DNA from: Branchiostoma floridae
Taxonomy: Eukaryota > Chordata > Leptocardii > Amphioxiformes > Branchiostomatidae
Assembly (NCBI RefSeq): GCF_000003815.2
Contig: NC_049987.1
Location: forward strand, 6,336,083 to 6,400,082
Length of the DNA: 64,000 bases
Reading direction: 5' to 3'
Shown: piece after piece, positions 30,941-43,149 of the stretch
Layout of the letters: every line of letters starts with the position of its first letter
Position numbering within the stretch: the stretch's first letter is position 1
The notes under the pieces: generated by a model
The model's input: only the letters and a program-made list of their open reading frames with translations
What the model was told of the DNA's origin: nothing
The model's database searches: none
Made by a program: the position numbers and the translations under genes

Positions 30941-32639
30941 CGAGGACCGGCAGAGAATCTATGCGGCAGCCAAGGCAGGTCTTCCCGAGGACCTTAGATA
31001 AGCACTCCGGGGAGGTGTAATGCAGGGAGTTATGTGGCGTATTTGCTAGGACAGCTACCGGTGGTTTCACTGCTACATGACTTGCCTGATTGATTTATTC
31101 ATTCATTGGTTGATTGATTGATTGATTGATACTGGCCTAGCAACATCATGCCGTATGTTTGGGTGAGCCATTAAATGTCTACTGCAGACGGACCTTTGAA
31201 AAAGACGGACGTTTAAAATGTTTTGAGACAAAATACACATACCTATGCCGATCTGTCTTAAGTTCTTGACAAAAAAGCACAGCTTTGTCAACCATATAGA
31301 CACACGCCTCCTATCAGGTTCCATGTTGTGAGTACAAACTGGAAATTCCACGGCATGTCCTTGATGGGTGCATCTGTAGTCCCTGTGCATACCTACCGAC
31401 TGTGACCTACTGAAGTAGTGCCTGGCAATTTTCCAGTGCCCGTCTTAGGAGTGACGTAGCCGCCTGAATGTTGTCCGTCTCCTGACGGCAAGAGTAGGAT
31501 CCGGATATGAAACACATGATATGAGTGATATAAAACATAGGGCCTAAGATGAAATCAGTCAAATGTCATTTAAGTTGTAATCTTACACAGTCACGCATAT
31601 CACTCAACGCGGTATGTGGGATCGTTGACGTGTATATCTTTTTTGTTGCCATGGTACCCATGGATAGATATGTATCTGGCATGTTGTTTGTACGTAAAAC
31701 TGATTCTTTGTCTCCCCTACTCCACGTCTGGTCTTGTTGAACAGCACTGTATTTCTACTCTCGATCTGTCCTCAGCACGAATCATAGAGCTCCACTTGCA
31801 TCTGCAATACAAATAAACAAACAAACACATGTGTATAATTTCCAGGGGCGTGAAGAAATGATATCTTCCACGGGCGCAAATACTTACATATCCTTAGGGA
31901 GTCTGTCTAATGTATTATCTATACAATTTTTCCTTGAACTTTTCCATCTTTCATGACACAACATGAACAGACCCTCCTCTATCTATTTAAAGCATGTGTC
32001 GGCACGGTCCTAATTTCTAGACACAGCACTTGAACTTACGGACCACCCCAGACGATATGTACACATACCAGCGGCTTTTTCAACCATTTTCTAAGTTGTT
32101 AGCGCAGTGGTGCTAATAAACGTCAACTTGAGCACACCAAATTTGAAGCATAAGCCTGAACGGCCATTTTTAGTACCATTTTATTTAAAGCGGGCTTGTA
32201 ATGTTGTGATAGCACGTCCGCGATCATAAATTGCAAAGGCAAGTCCAATTTATTGAAGCATAGATATTTCGGTGAATGTCCACCGTTTGCTGACGACATT
32301 TCTCTGCAGATCCCTGGTGTGCCAGGCGCGCCCGGAGTGTCACGTTACGCTGTGTGCTCAGCAAGCCGGCTGCGCGAGCCAACCGTCATATATGGCTTTG
32401 TAGGTCGGTTATGCAGCTTTATATTTGGAACAGAATGCCGATAGTCTTACATATAAATGATAGCGGATGGCGAAGCGGAGGGGATCGTACGCTAAGAACA
32501 AGCTACCGTAGGTAACACCAAAAAAATGAAAACATTTTTTCCATAGAATCGGGTTAGACAAGCAGGCAGTATATAACCATGGACTAGGAAAGGCCTCATT
32601 AATAGCTTCAAACATGGTAGAAGATTAAGTTTACTTCAC

Positions 32640-32910
32640 TGTTTATTGTGATACCATGTAGATTCCCTCATTTTAGACACATGAGTAGCACTGATAAGTT
32701 TATATTTCTCATGCGTTTTGACAAACCAACCATAGCTAAACCCATACAGTCCTACATTTCGCCATTACCAAGAAGCGAGAAGAAGCCGAACTTCTGTGTT
32801 AGACGAGATTTTGGATACTTTTATATGTATATGTGTTTTGACTTGTTGTGACCTGTACATAGCTCGGTTGGGCAAACAAGTACAATAAAGGTCTTCATTC
32901 ATTCATTAAT
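32640..32910 (+). mobile_element. Retroelement 3' relic with (ATTC)n tail
   Basis: The ORF 32648-32851 ends with SSTDKFIFLMRFDKPTIA, resembling the last helix of CR1-like ORF2 proteins and the relic at 25187-25492 (LTDQQKTIFLLKSSNPFI). AATAAA at 32884-32889 is followed by a (ATTC)n tail, a typical 3' end of such elements. Confidence 0.5.
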
Positions 32911-33084
32911 CAAATTTTCCCGCCAAGACTCAAAAGGACCTGACGCGCGCAACATTTCCGAGAAGAGACCGCATTCCCCGTGACGGCGTTGGGCTTATAC
33001 GGAAGTGGCCTATATTTAGCGGAAGGACAACCGATCTGTACATCATCCAGCGGTTTAATCCAGCTGAGACTATCGGCGATGGGG

Positions 33085-33279
33085 TACTGTAAATGCAGAA
33101 ATGTTCGCGGTGGATTAATGTTCACGGTTTTCGCGGTGACCACTTCACCGCGAACATTTTTCTATTATGGTATTAGACTGCAGTCTATGGTGTTACCGCG
33201 AACTTAAATCCACCGCGAAATGTCCCCTTTCCCGCTACCGCGAAATTAAGTCCCCGCGAATTTAAATGCATTTACAGTA
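33085..33279. mobile_element. MITE copy 2 (TACTGTAAATGC termini)
   Basis: Same family as 11874-12085: it starts TACTGTAAATGC, ends GCATTTACAGTA, and has a palindromic interior with repeated TTCGCGGT / ACCGCGAA. It is better preserved than copy 1, which suggests a younger insertion. Confidence 0.8.
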
Positions 33280-33881
33280 TCTATTTCCGAAACTTCGAGT
33301 CGGGAGCTCTGCAGATTTAAGCTATGATTGTTCGTCCAAAACAACGTAAACAACTTTCATACGCGAGCAAATACAGCTCTTTTTGCGGTAACGACCCAGT
33401 TTGAAATCTGAAGAGTTATATTTAACAGTGTGCATTTTAATTTCAAAAAGCAACATGGATTATCACACTAATATATATATATATATATCCAGTTATAAGA
33501 AAAGACACAGCTTAACATACCGTCACAATTAGAACAATTAGAGGACATTTCACTCCTTTTGTTAAACAATATTCCCTCTTAGCTTAATGACGGTAGAAAT
33601 AAACTACCTCTGATACCATCCACAAGTAAGCATTCACTCACATAATAACGCCACCATACAGGTACGTGCTAGCTGTAACAACATGAACGAGCTCAGTCTA
33701 AGCCTATCCCTCCGTAATACAATATCAGAGAAAATAGAATATAAAAATGGTCTTTCAAGGTGTTCCGTTTTGTGATCAACTTGAAGATTTTCGCATTTTG
33801 AATAGTTTCCGCCCTAAGATCGCTATCGCACCTGTATTTCCGAAGCTATCCCACAATGCATCTGGTCTTGCATTCCCTCGA

Positions 33882-33970
33882 CCAATCAGAGGGCGCGCTA
33901 TAGAAATCGACCAAGGGATGCCCAGAGTCAAGTGCATGTGATTATCCTTAAGAAACGGCACTTATAAAGG
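33882..33970 (+). promoter_or_regulatory. Core promoter of myosin heavy chain gene 1
   Basis: CCAATCAGAG (33882-33891) lies 81 bp upstream of TATAAA (33963-33968). Two abutting E-boxes, CAAGTG and CATGTG (33929-33940), lie between them; CANNTG sites are bound by myogenic bHLH factors. The same CCAAT and TATA arrangement, 83 bp apart, precedes gene 2, with shared AGTGCAT and TTATAAAGGC blocks. Confidence 0.7.
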
Positions 33971-33989
33971 CCGCCGTCTCTTGCCCGAC

Positions 33990-34014
33990 TATTCCGACAG
34001 CTTTTGACCGAAAG
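33990..34014 (+). other. Non-coding exon 1 of myosin gene 1 (5'UTR), approximate start
   Basis: The segment after the TATA box shares CTATTCCGACAGCTTT-GACC with the matching place in gene 2 and ends AAAG|GTAGAC at 34014. The intron runs to the acceptor TTCTTCCAG at 34371-34373. The start is guessed from the usual distance to the TATA box. Confidence 0.55.
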
Positions 34015-34373
34015 GTAGACCAAACGTCTTCGTTATTTCTTCTGATGTGGGATTAGCAGAGTAAAGTAGAGCTAGCTTGTTGTAATTGCATGAAGTAGAG
34101 TTTAAACATGCATGTAGCTAGAGACTATGTGTTTGTAAAGCTGGCGCTGAACTTGGAGTGTTTGCTATGCATACTGATCCGTTTAGGTGTGGGGAAGATG
34201 TATGTAAGTAGGGTCGGGCAGTTTTGACTGCCCAGTAATTGTACGGATTAGAGAAGTATTTTCTTACTAACCGCTCTGGGTAGGGTAGGAGAGGGTCAGT
34301 AACCTCTTTAAGACAAGGCAAGGGGAAGTGGTCTGTCCCTCGGTTCTTAGCCTCTCTGCCCGATTTCTTCCAG

Positions 34374-34481
34374 GGCCAGAGCTGTAGCTCGTCGGACTCA
34401 TCTTCTGTCTCTCCCGTTCAGCCGCAGTCGGCGTGCCACTCCTTCCTTCTGCGTGTGTAGCCAAGAGGAACCTGAGCCAAG
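34374..34481 (+). other. 5'UTR part of myosin gene 1 exon 2
   Basis: It begins GGCCAGAGCTGTAGCTCG after the acceptor and runs to the ATG at 34482 (context GCCAAG before the ATG). About 75 nt are almost identical to the same region of gene 2 (52971-53075), although the upstream intron is not alignable. Confidence 0.7.
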
Positions 34482-37400
34482 ATGCCGCCCAAGCAGGACA
34501 AGATTTCCGACGACCCTAAGGTCTACATCTACGGCGACTTGAAGCTGATGAATGAGCTTCGCGCCTCGCCGTACGACCCCAAGAAGAACGTCTGGGCTCC
34601 CGATGAAAAGGACGTGTACATCGCCGTGGAGATCAAGGAGGAGAAGGGCGACAAGGTCACGGTCCAGCTGCCTAAGGGCTCGGTAAGTCAAGACGTTCAC
34701 GAAGATGTGTCTACTGCAGATTAAAGACGAATCTTGGTGAACACTTTTTTTTCTCACAAAAATTGTATTTCTTTTCCGGCAGAAGAAAATCGGGTATATG
34801 GGTCTTCAGTTATGTGGGTCTTCAGTTTCTCAACTTTCTGTACGTTTTGTACGTTTGACTCAAGACAAGACAAGACAGCTATAGACAACAGTTAACAAGT
34901 TTGTGAACCATACGTGTAGTCTTGAAAAAGAATAGTAAAATAGATACATAATCCGTGTGTTACATTAGGTTTAGTTACTGTGCTTACACTTTGAATTTCA
35001 AAAGAAAACAACTCTGAAGTGCACATTCATATTTCGTCCTAATGAAAATTACTTAACCTTTCCATACTCTCTACAAAATTAAGAAAATTCATGTGCCTAC
35101 TGTCTTCAACTTACGGATGAAAATACGCATTTTATACATAATGCAATATTGTAGGTTGACAAATAAAATCAGAATTGCAGTGGTATGTTGCCAATGAATT
35201 TGTTTTTAAATAGTGAAAAAACTCAAATGGATCGAGGCGAATAATTCAGCCTGCAGGGATGTAATTGTTAGCCTGAGTACCATCCGTATTCTACCGGGGC
35301 TCCTTACACTCGCTACCCCTAAGTGAGTGTAAGGAGCCCCGGTAGAAATAGGATGGTACCCAGGCTATGTAATTGTTGCAACCGTTGCAAATGTTGGAAT
35401 GACAAGGAGGTCAAAATAGCCGAGGCTGACCCAAGAGGGCGGAACTATTTGCTGAGGAGATTACGAACGAAGGCCTTCTAAAGACAGCGGGGACTTGCAG
35501 TAGACCAGGGGACCTTTCATTTATTGTGCGAAGGGGGTTGAGCTGAAGTTTAGAGTACAGAAATCAAATTTTGATGTAGAGAATATGATGTGTACTGTTA
35601 ACTAGTAAAGGGATGTTTTGTAGAGATTATGACATTCAATGCGAGGTGCGATTCAAAAGGTGTAATTCAAAGTTGTTACCTATTGGAATGCAAATTTTAG
35701 GCACAGTTGCCAAACCTAGTGTAACACACAAATTATGTATATATTTTACATACATCTATATTATCATTATTTTTTCTGTCGTCTAGGGTTTGCTAGATAA
35801 AGTTGCATTTAAGCCTACTTCACACGAGAGCACGAATGAGTCGGAATGCCGTCAGAATGAATTTTTTCTATTCCTGGCGATTCGTACTGTATTGTAAACA
35901 TTCTTACTGCATTCCAGATATTCGTCCCCGTTCTTTTGGCTGGCTCGAAAGTTTTTGACATGTCACATGTCAAAAACTGTCGAGGTGCATTTAAAGTGGA
36001 GAAATATCGATAGCATTCCAAGTGGATTCTAACTATTCTAACTGCAGTCCGACCGCATTCTGTGGCATTCCAACATTATTCGAAACATTCTTATCTCATT
36101 AGATGGAGAACCGAAACGGCAAGCCACTTCGAATCCTGCCCGAATGTGGCCAAAAGAGTATCTGGAATACAGTATATTCGGGCTCATTCCTTCTCGAGTG
36201 AAGGGGATATAAGGACCATTTTGAATTAACACTCGGAATGGCCCCGAATGTGGCACGAATTTTGCAAGTACTTCATTCCGGCTGGTTCTGCTTGATTCCT
36301 GCTGATTCGGTTTCAGTGTGAAGGCCCTATTAAGCAAGCACCTTAACTAACATTCACGTTTTTTGTGCCTTTTTTGTCCCGGTATTCGACAGACCAAGGA
36401 GGTTGCCAAGGACAAGCTTGTCATGATGAATCCTCCTAAGTTCATCTGCTGCGAGGACATGGCCAACATGACCTACCTGAACGACGCCTCTGTGCTGGCG
36501 ACCCTCAGGGACCGTTATGCCAATGGCATGATCTATGTAAGTGGTAACACAGAACACCCTCCCATCCTTACTTCATTTGGTACAGGCCAAACTACAGCAC
36601 ACAACAGTCTGAACAGAGGCACATCTCTGACCAACCAACCAATGATCACCAATGATTCCTTCATTCCGAGTGAGGGATTGATAGGAATTTAGATACTATG
36701 GCCGAGAAGTCATGGCGACCTCACATATTTGAGTGTACGGCGTTGATAACATTCTTCTTTGACATTGACAGATACATGGCATGTCAAATGCCGAGGACAA
36801 TACCTGGGGGACGCATTTTAGTTGTTGCAAGATGCCAAGTGTATAAAGCTACCAAAGAATGTAATAGAGGGGGGGGGGGGCATCCGAGCATATCCCCTGA
36901 AAGAAAATGCCCTTATGATAGTCTTCACACCAGAGGAAGTACAGGTACCATCCCGAGTGTGTACCATACCCTGTCCTACAATGGTGGACACCATTCCATC
37001 CCAATGATGCCATCCCATATGAAATCTCCAAGCAGATCCTACGGTAGCATAAGCTAGTATCAAAAGCTGTCAGAGGAGTGAAGCCGGCCTAGTTTTTGGC
37101 TACCAGGCAGATCCTACAGTAGCCAAATACACTCCTAGGCCAGCTTCATTGCCCTGCCGGCTTTTGATACTAAATTATGCTACCGTAGGATCTGCTTGGA
37201 GATTATGCCATATGTTTGTTACCGGGGTTCAGTGTTATCAATATGACAGGCAGATTTGAGTTGCCGGCACGACGCCCCTCCCGGGAGGCAGCACACAGTT
37301 GCGATATTTGGTCATAAGGAGACAGGGGCGGGCGGAAGACGTCTGAAAACATTATAAGAATGTGAAGGGGAATGTTAGCCTTCGGGGCTGTGCTATATTT

Positions 37401-40400
37401 CGGTTGCAGGCCAAGGGTGTACTCCAGTGGCTGCTGAAGGATATGCATGGGGGTCATAAAGAATTTGAAAGCAAATAACAAAAGTGAATTGAGATATAAG
37501 TATTGTTCACGTGGATACATTACCTTGCAAATCACAACAAAGGTCAAAGCGTCAAACTCGTATAAAATCACTTTTACAAACCTTTATCTGGGCGTATATG
37601 GGCGGAAATAAAAAAGGGGTTCTTCGTAATTTTCTTCTCACCTCTTTACCTTGTTGACACCCCGCCCCTTTTTTTTTCATACAGACCTACTCCGGATTGT
37701 TCTGCGTCGTGATCAACCCCTTCAGGCGCCTTCCTCTCTACACAGAGGAGGTTGTGGCCATGTACCGTGGCAAGAGGCGTCAGGAGATGCCGCCTCACTT
37801 GTTCTCTGTGGCTGACAACGCCTACCAGAACATGCTGATCGGTATGTGTACCTGTGACAGGGAGAAATGTAACGAAAGAAGCATTGTGAGCTCAAAGGTC
37901 TAAGGACATTCAACAAATCAAACCAAATCCCGTCCCCGTTTCTGGCGACTGACTGTGGACGTGGACGCAAAGGGGTTCAGTAGCTTAATTTCCAGTCTAA
38001 GTTTAACTGTTTAAATTTCGTTGATCCAACTTAACAACGAGTTTCAAAAACAATCAAAACCTTTTTCCTGTCAGGTACAGTATTTTAATGTAAATCTGAA
38101 GTTCAGTTTCAAATCTATTTTGATGCATCCGATGCGATACAAGATGCTGGAATCACCAGTATTCTCTTCTCCCTAAGTCGGACACATGATGATTAAAACC
38201 ATCTCTGTTCACTATGAGTGGTGACTAAATGAACCAAATGAACATTCTTCGACACCATAACATTTCGAAAATCATCTTTCAGACAGTATAGCGTTTGTTT
38301 TCCGTTCAACTTGTTTGATGTGTTGCATATTGACAAGGACTACATACAAACTAACGTAGATTAGAAGCTCAATCATTTAACGCGTAATGTCATTAAAGTA
38401 AGTATGATGAGATCGCTCCATCCAGCAATGGCATTTTGAAGGAACTACATGTACTAAAAGTAAATGCCTGTCGGTGTATCAACGAGTATTTCGTTAACCG
38501 AATGCTGAATGTCCAAGCTTACCCTGATTGCATCTAAAAGCTTCATGTTTGCATGGGCTCACATTAACCTGATGAAGAATAAGCGATGTTGACGACATGA
38601 ACTGACGACATGTTCTCTTCTCTCTTGCCGTCTCTACCGAGCAGACCACCATAACCAGTCCATGTTGATCACGTAAGTAGTGACTCTTATACTTCGTAAC
38701 GTCGTTAATGGCATTAAGGACTTCTTGACGACTTCTTATTCTTGTTTCCCACACAGGCATGAGAGCAGGCGTTGGTAACCAATCTATCCTGATCACGTAA
38801 GTAAACAGCGCAAGCCGTCTCACCGTGAGACATCCTTCCGGACCAGACGACAATTTGCTTTATCTAAACGTTGCGTTACTGTTTCAGCAGTAAATGGTGC
38901 CCTTAGTCTAGCGACGCCCTTCGAATCGAACCTACGATTGCCGATAAAGAACGATGACAACCGATGAGCAAACTTCGACTACCGATACAAACCAGCAACT
39001 GCCGTCAAAGAAAAACTTTTTATATGCTTTAATGTACAATTAACTTGGTACCATTAATCAATTCCAGAAAATGACAACGTACAACGAACGCCGCCGGGAC
39101 TGACATACAACAAAATCCACAAACAAAGGGAAACATGTAAACACAATTGACATGTAGTGTACGCGTACGAATAACTTATGGTAAGTTTTAATGCATTACA
39201 GGAAATGACAACGAAGTATGAACTATATTGGAACGGACAAACAACGACATCGAAATCGACGTTGCAGACCCAACGGCAGCTTTATTTACCAACTGTTGAT
39301 CATTTTGTCATTTTTACTCTTTGTGTTTGAACGTATGCGTAGTGTAAAAGGGAATACAGAGTTATTGACTTCTATGCCATTTCACTTTGCCTAGTGGCGA
39401 GTCTGGTGCTGGTAAGACTGAGAACACGAAGAAGGTTATCGCCTACTTCGCCCTGGTCGCTGCCCTGGGCGGTCCCAAGAAGGAGGCGGCCGAGGGTGAG
39501 AAGAGGATCACCCTTGAGGACCAGATCGTGCAGACTAACCCCGTTCTGGAGTCCTTCGGCAACGCCAAGACCGTCAGGAACAACAACTCCTCCCGTTTTG
39601 TAAATACTATTCTATACTTTCTTTGTAAGTTTGAAGCAGTGAAAGCACAAAAGTCATCTAAAGCAACCTATGATGAAGAAAGGCATGTGCAATGATAACA
39701 ACCAGCACTAGCGAACCATACTCTAGCGCTATGATGTACTTGCCTTCAGGTAGAATTTCAACATATGATCTATGCATAACAAACCTATCTGTACAACAGG
39801 GTAAGTTCATCAGGATCCACTTCAACCAGAAGGGCAAGTTGGCTGGTGCCGACATCGAGTCTTGTGAGTACAATATCATCCCAGTAATCAAAATGTGCGA
39901 ACGTTTGGCAACTCAGTTTCCATAGCATACGTCAATTGTTCAATTATACAATTTTGACTGCTTGAAGCCTTTGGCATTCTCCCAGACGGGAGACGTGGCG
40001 CATCACCGTCTTGTACTCGGCTAAACAAGGGTATGTCACTGGGGCGGTATTACCCGACGCAAGGGGCCAGTTCCTAGCCTATGCACGTACATAAATACAT
40101 ACATACAAACATACATACAAGCCTTTGGGTCGTTTCGCAATACGCCACTAATTGGTTGTGTTTACCTTGCATCTTCCAGATCTGTTGGAGAAGGTGCGTG
40201 TGATTGAGCAGCTGCCTGGTATGGAGCGTGGCTACCATATCTTCTACCAGCTGCTGTCCAGCGGCCTTCCTGACATCACAAGTACGTCAGTGATTGTTAC
40301 CGTACTGACACCTTCATGAGGTGTTTGTAATGACCAGTCACGTACAACACGTGTGACGTACGCAATTGGTCATCATGTGAATTATCTGCGTTTCAGAGAT

Positions 40401-43149
40401 GCTGATGGTTACCGACAACGCCCACGACTATCGCTTCTTGGAGAAGGGCGAGAAGACCATTAAGAACGTGGACGACAAGGAGGAGATGCAGTTGACGGAC
40501 GAAGCCTTCGATGTCCTGGGCTTCACCCAAGACGAGAAGGAGAACATCTACAGGTGCACTGGCGGTCTGTGTCACTTCAGCAACATGAAGTTCAAGGCCA
40601 AGCCGAGGGAGGAGCAGGCCGAGTGTGACGGCACCGAGGGTAAGAACACTGCGAAGGATACTACCCCAATTCTTATGTACACAATAATATACAACGCATC
40701 GCTACTTAAAAATATTTTAACACATGCATATGTATAATCGCCTGTTATTGTACCTGATGCCTAACTTCTGGAGACGGAAAACAACATGTTAACTCTGTAC
40801 TTTTTCAGCCGCCGACAAGATGTGCTACCTGTACGGCTGCAACAGCGGTGAGGTGCAGAAAGGCCTGCTCAAGCCCAGGGTAAAGGTCGGCAACGAGTGG
40901 GTGGCAAAGGGCCAGAACTGCAACCAGTGCATCTACGCCGTCGGTGCCTTGGGCAAGGGTGTTTATGACAGGCTTTTCAAGTTCCTGGTCAAGCGTTGTA
41001 ACGACACCCTGGACACCAAGATGAAGAGGGAGAACTTCATTGGTGTACTGGACATCGCTGGATTTGAGATTTTTGAGGTGTGAAATTTCAAGATGACGAC
41101 AAGGATGATGTGATGTTAAATGTCTGCATGATCAGTAGAAGCAATGTGGCAGGGTATTACACTATCGTCTTCCCGAAATTAATGAATTTTTTCCATACAA
41201 TTTCCCGAAAACTTTACCATAATCACTGGAACAGCAATTGTTGACTATGATACGCCCTATTCCTTATAATGTCCTGTGGGATTTCTAGAATCATAATGTC
41301 TTCAAACTCTCTACATAGTTCAACAGCTTTGATCAGCTCTGTATCAACTACACCAACGAGAAGCTGCAGCAGTTCTTCAACCACCACATGTTCGTGGAAG
41401 AGCAGGAGGAGTACAAAAGGGAGGGAATCGAATGGGAGACCATTGACTTCGGCATGGACTTGGCCAAGACTCTCGCCCTGATCGAGAAGGTGAGGAACGT
41501 GGTGTTGCAAATTAGCCAATTGCAGGGGGTATAAAATCATCGCAACTTTGCAAGTTGCACAGAACATCGTCGACAATTGGTTGGAAAATTGAGCGAGTTT
41601 AGTATCGAGTTCTATTTCTCAGCAACATTCACTTCCACAGAATTTTACGTGGCTTTCTCTATCCATCTATCTCTCATCTAGCCCCTGGGTATCCTGGCCA
41701 TTCTGGAGGAGCAGACTATGTTCCCGAAGGCCAATGACAAGACCCTCATCGATAAGCTTCGCGACCAGCACTTGGGCAAGCATCCTAGCTTTCTGAAGCC
41801 GAAAAAGCCCAAGCAGCCCAAGTACGAGGGTCACTTCGATCTGGCTCACTACGCCGGTAACGTTACCTACAACATCTGCGGCTGGCTGGAGAAGAACAAG
41901 GACCCCATGAACGAGACTGTGGTCGCCTGTTTCAAGAGGTCCTCAAATGAACTTCTGAAGGAGCTCTGGGCCGACTTTGCCACGGCAGAGGATGCTGACG
42001 GTTAGTCGCACTCAACCACTATGCCCTCATATTATAATTCATATAGTAAATGTGACTTTTGCTCTGTCCTGTGACATCAAGAAAATATAGACTACAACGT
42101 TACCGGTATGTTTACCATGTTCCTTGCTTTTCACAGCGGGTCAAAAGAAGCAGGCCGGAGGCAAGGGAAAGAAAGGTGGTGCGTTCCAGAGTGCCTCGGC
42201 GACCCACAGGGTAAGCACCGCACATATCACCTTGGGAGTTTTGCATTCCCTGGACGTTGTGAAAATACGGGTAGACAACATATACATGTATACTAACATA
42301 ATGGAATTCTCCCTTTCCGTTCTTCGATGAGTGTAAAATGTGACGCAGGGCAAGGCTGTACAGCTGTAATGTACGGCTGTAATGGCCTTTTACGGAAGAA
42401 AATGTAACCTCCTATTTTTCACCATAAATTATTCATATTTTTTATTTCATAGTTGCTGTCATGTATTGCACAATCCACGTTTTCTAGTGGTGCGGGCTAT
42501 TCTAACAACCACTGGTCTATGTTGACAACAGGATCAGCTGGCAAGGCTCATGGCCACTCTGCACACTACATACCCCCACTTCGTGCGTTGTATCATCCCG
42601 AACGAGCTGAAGACTCCTGGGCTCTTGGACAACCCGTTGGTTATGCACCAGCTGACTTGTAACGGTGTACTCGAGGGTATCCGTATCTGTCAGAAGGGCT
42701 TCCCCAACAAGATGGTCTTCAAGTATGTATTCAATATTTAGTCTACATATATGAGCTCATCTAGAACCACTATTTGACTACCAATACCCTAAGGTCAAAG
42801 TCTTATATTGTCTCGGAAGTTAACTGTAAGATTTTATATGTCTGATATGTGTATACAAATGTTTTGCTCTCATCCCCAGGGAGTTCAAGCAGCGTTACAA
42901 GCCCATGGATCCAGTAATGGCTAGGCAGGTTGAAGATGATCGTGAATGCTCTGTCAAGCTTCTGGACCAATCGGGTCTAGCTAAAGAATGCTACGGCGTG
43001 GGTAAGACGAAGATTTTCTTCAAGGCCGGCCAAGTGGCGAAGCTTGAGGACATCCGTGACGCCAAGCTGGCTGTCATCGTGACGTCAGTCCAGACGCGCG
43101 TGAGGGGAAAGCTGCAGCGTCAGGTTTATGAGAAGCTCAAAGTACAAAG
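34482..43149 (+). CDS. Myosin gene 1 motor domain and first IQ (exons 2-15)
   Basis: Exons: 34482-34682, 36393-36536, 37685-37841, 38645-38672 (5a), 39395-39599, 39800-39863, 40180-40281, 40397-40639, 40809-41077, 41319-41489, 41682-42000, 42137-42210, 42532-42722, 42880-43149. Phases are consistent across all junctions. The P-loop lies near residues 178-185, switch 1 ends at about 245, switch 2 is at about 463-468, loop 2 ([15 protein letters not shown]) is at about 635-650, and the actin-binding [10 protein letters not shown] and reactive thiols are encoded in exon 14. Exon 15 carries the converter and the start of the lever arm. Confidence 0.93.

Larger units (their letters stand above)
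25641..33880. other. Intergenic region between macoilin and myosin gene 1
   Basis: No gene is supported on either strand. It contains repeat copies (26236-26897), GT-rich and 68-bp minisatellite DNA (26570-27530), two further retroelement relics (28573-28761 and 32640-32910), a ~430-bp tandem repeat (29524-30940), a (TTGA)n tract (31110-31130), an inverted-repeat element (33085-33279) and an (AT)n tract (33472-33488). Stretches 27540-28560, 28800-29520 and 31140-32640 hold only short ORFs with no recognisable similarity. Confidence 0.6.

Noticed and set aside
38757-38768. A longer form of exon 5b starting at the first AG after the pyrimidine tract
   Set aside because: It keeps the frame but adds four residues before the P-loop; the downstream AG gives exactly the 28 nt of exon 5a, so the shorter form is preferred, though not proven.
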